Positions 62,571 to 64,000 of a stretch of DNA of 64,000 nt are shown here, in pieces. The position numbers were made by a program, and so were the translations under genes. Source of the stretch: Candidatus Opimibacter skivensis (GTDB lineage Bacteria > Bacteroidota > Bacteroidia > Chitinophagales > Saprospiraceae). Numbering within the stretch: position 1 is the first letter of the stretch; the number at the start of each line of letters is the position of its first letter. Location: assembly GCA_016722045.1 (NCBI GenBank), contig JADKGY010000020.1, positions 1 through 64,000 of the forward strand, given 5' to 3'. The notes below the pieces were generated by a model, which saw nothing but the letters and a program-made list of their open reading frames with translations, did no database searches and was not told the DNA's origin.

Positions 62571-63635
62571 ATGAAATTCAGAATATTTAATAACGAACAA
62601 TTGGAAGAGTATATATTAAGATGGTTCAATTCGGCTGTCTATTTCTCTTTGATAATTGCTCTCACATACGTTTTACTACATGTCTTTTGCAAGACACCAA
62701 GGGAACAAATCAAGTTCCTAAATACTGATCAAGTCGATGCTGTTAGAACCATCCTGGGTGAGCACGATACCACTTTAAGCATTGCACAACAGGATTTGGT
62801 AAATTTTGAAAGAGTAGTGATGTATCTTACTCACGTACTCGATGTAGATGATACTGCCATTGTGAAGGATAGAATCCAGATCTATTCTCTGGAGTCATTG
62901 CCTACATTGTTGTCAAGTATTCCTTTCAAGGTCGGGTCATCTTTTTGGCTACATGGGCCAATGCAATATTGGGAGATTGTTTTTTGGTCAATTTTTGGTG
63001 TTATTGCCAGTATTATATACTATGGCGCGGAAGCTATAGGTAGGAGCGAATTTGATAGAAATAAAATTCCTGGACATATTGCAAAGCTTGTTTATGCTCC
63101 AATTAGCAGCCTGGTAATTATTTTCAGTTTTAGTCTTTTTGTTGCTAATGGAAGCATTATTACCACTGGGATTAGTAATGCAATTCTGGTTATAGCATTT
63201 ATTTTGGGATTCTTTTCAGGAAGGACAGTTGAATTTTTAAATCGCTTGAAGAACCTTGTTTTGCCATTAGGGAATGATTCTGTTGAAGGGGTCCCTAATA
63301 GTACATCTGAACTCCAAGGTTCAATTACAGGCAAAATCGAAGTTCTCGACGGCTCATCACCTTTGGAGATTGAACCAAAAGACATAGCTATAATCCTCCA
63401 ATCATCAGATGATCCATCGAAAATAACTTTTACTACTAACCCGGACTCGAATTTGAATTTTGAATTCAAAGAGATTGCTCCTGGTCACTATTGGCTTATG
63501 GCCGAATATGTTGAAAAAAATACTGATCTTAATAAAGCTAGAGCATTTCGAGCAGAAAGAGATCTTATTGTGAAGGATACCGATAGAGTAATAAAAGAAG
63601 ATCTTACTCTTAAGCAAATAACAGTTGCATATTAA
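62571..63635 (+). CDS. Four-helix membrane protein with a C-terminal beta-domain
   Basis: The 354 residues have a first helix at about 23-43 (AVYFSLIIALTYVLLHVF), a soluble segment (50-130), and helices at about 132-152, 171-190 and 200-217. A C-terminal domain (about 245-354) reads LQGSITGKIEVLDGSSPLEIEPKDIAIILQSS then FEFKEIAPGHYWLMAEY, the layout of a carboxypeptidase-regulatory or Ig-like beta-sandwich. No family recognised. The next gene starts 8 nt downstream, so both belong to one operon with the trypsin-like protein, and it may anchor or sense for it. Confidence 0.65.
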   Translation: MKFRIFNNEQLEEYILRWFNSAVYFSLIIALTYVLLHVFCKTPREQIKFLNTDQVDAVRTILGEHDTTLSIAQQDLVNFERVVMYLTHVLDVDDTAIVKDRIQIYSLESLPTLLSSIPFKVGSSFWLHGPMQYWEIVFWSIFGVIASIIYYGAEAIGRSEFDRNKIPGHIAKLVYAPISSLVIIFSFSLFVANGSIITTGISNAILVIAFILGFFSGRTVEFLNRLKNLVLPLGNDSVEGVPNSTSELQGSITGKIEVLDGSSPLEIEPKDIAIILQSSDDPSKITFTTNPDSNLNFEFKEIAPGHYWLMAEYVEKNTDLNKARAFRAERDLIVKDTDRVIKEDLTLKQITVAY

Positions 63636-63643
63636 GCAAATGT

Positions 63644-64000
63644 ATGCCAGTCTACTCTGAACTTCTGCCTAAATTTAATGATATACTTCCAACATTGGAA
63701 CATAATCAGGATGTTTTTGGAGTTGATATAGGATATCGATATGAGGGTCAAAAAAGAACTTCTGATCTTGCAGTTCGCATACATGCAGAGAGATTAATAC
63801 CATTTATTTCTGGCCATGATGTACAACTTATACATTATATAGCCAGTGTAAATGCAACTCACAGAATACTTGAAACAGAAGTGGATCGGAGGATTCCTAG
63901 ATTAACAATGCAACCTGGGATTAGTATAGGGTATGACACTGCAGGAACTCTTGGAATCCTTGGTTATGATGTATTTACTGGGAGCCCTAAAGAAGCTATA
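63644..64000 (+). CDS. Nal1-type trypsin-like serine protease, N-terminal part (3' end outside window)
   Basis: The 119 residues from ATG 63644 show GVDIGYRYEGQKRTSDLAVRIHAERLIPFISGHD and LTMQPGISIGYDTAGTLGILGYDVFTG. This is the N-terminal lead of Nal1-like/trypsin-like proteases, where 'QPGIS-G---TAGTLG--V-D--TG' comes just before the catalytic His strand. The frame is open to the window end, so His, Asp and Ser are not seen. Start by the GTATG context, 8 nt after the preceding stop. The family call is fairly good; activity is unproven. Confidence 0.6.
   Translation, partial: MPVYSELLPKFNDILPTLEHNQDVFGVDIGYRYEGQKRTSDLAVRIHAERLIPFISGHDVQLIHYIASVNATHRILETEVDRRIPRLTMQPGISIGYDTAGTLGILGYDVFTGSPKEAI

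Noticed and set aside
1..64000. tRNA, rRNA, transposase or phage genes
   Set aside because: None recognised on either strand by reading; S74 and head repeats are cell-surface type here, without other phage genes.

Overview
The window looks like a chromosomal stretch of a Bacteroidota bacterium, probably of the Saprospirales/Chitinophagales type (the order is inference). The evidence is: several large secreted proteins with type IX secretion (T9SS) C-terminal domains of both the gliding-motility type (type B) and the Por type (type A); upstream -7 boxes of the form TAnnTTTG; a DUF4175-rsbW-ybeY gene order; an Nfu protein and LhgO; and many small palindromic intergenic repeats. No rRNA, tRNA, CRISPR array, IS transposase or prophage was recognised.

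Layout. 1-6.8 kb: 3' part of an SRAP (YedK-like) gene, prfA, a TolB-propeller/Omp85-like outer-membrane protein split into two overlapping frames, an MBL hydrolase and a small OB-fold-like secreted protein. 6.8-9.4 kb: a broken YadA-head/S74-chaperone surface protein with several frame changes. 9.6-20 kb: small metabolic and secreted proteins (TrpF-like barrel, metal-binding/acetolactate-decarboxylase-like fusion, phosphoesterase, di-haem cytochrome c, VWA protein, HAD phosphatase) and a T9SS type B protein. 20-25 kb: a 1,564-residue T9SS type B adhesin-like protein. 25-39 kb: galK, FkbM methyltransferase, GNAT, flavin protein, class IV aminotransferase, GT39 glycosyltransferase, Nfu, LhgO and a polysaccharide flippase bracketed by elements with inverted termini. 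38.9-43.2 kb: a DUF4175 / RsbW-like kinase / ybeY operon. 43.6-48.5 kb: TerC, a CE2-like esterase, a Wzz-like protein and a TylF-type methyltransferase. 49-56 kb: small membrane proteins, a Cys-rich T9SS type A protein and an intact P-domain/YadA-head/S74 protein related to the broken one. 56-60.5 kb: a LytTR protein, then a lipoprotein / hybrid-propeller histidine kinase / NarL-type response regulator operon. 60.5-64 kb: a visibly AT-rich accessory segment with two small proteins, a predicted caspase-fold (clan CD) cysteine protease, a four-TM protein with a C-terminal beta-domain, and the start of a Nal1-type trypsin-like protease.

The most interesting signals are (1) the AT-rich 60.5-64 kb segment, which pairs a caspase-like and a trypsin-like protease with small proteins and a membrane protein, the composition of a conflict or programmed-death module; (2) a shared promoter layout, TATAAC-N4-GTTATA followed after exactly 23 nt by TAGGTTTG, in front of the 51-residue membrane protein and the large T9SS protein, with a third copy of the palindrome at the entry to the AT-rich segment directly behind the response regulator gene; (3) a 66-nt perfect palindrome upstream of terC; and (4) two reading-frame breaks in exported surface proteins. 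Functions are assigned by reading motifs; no database search was run.
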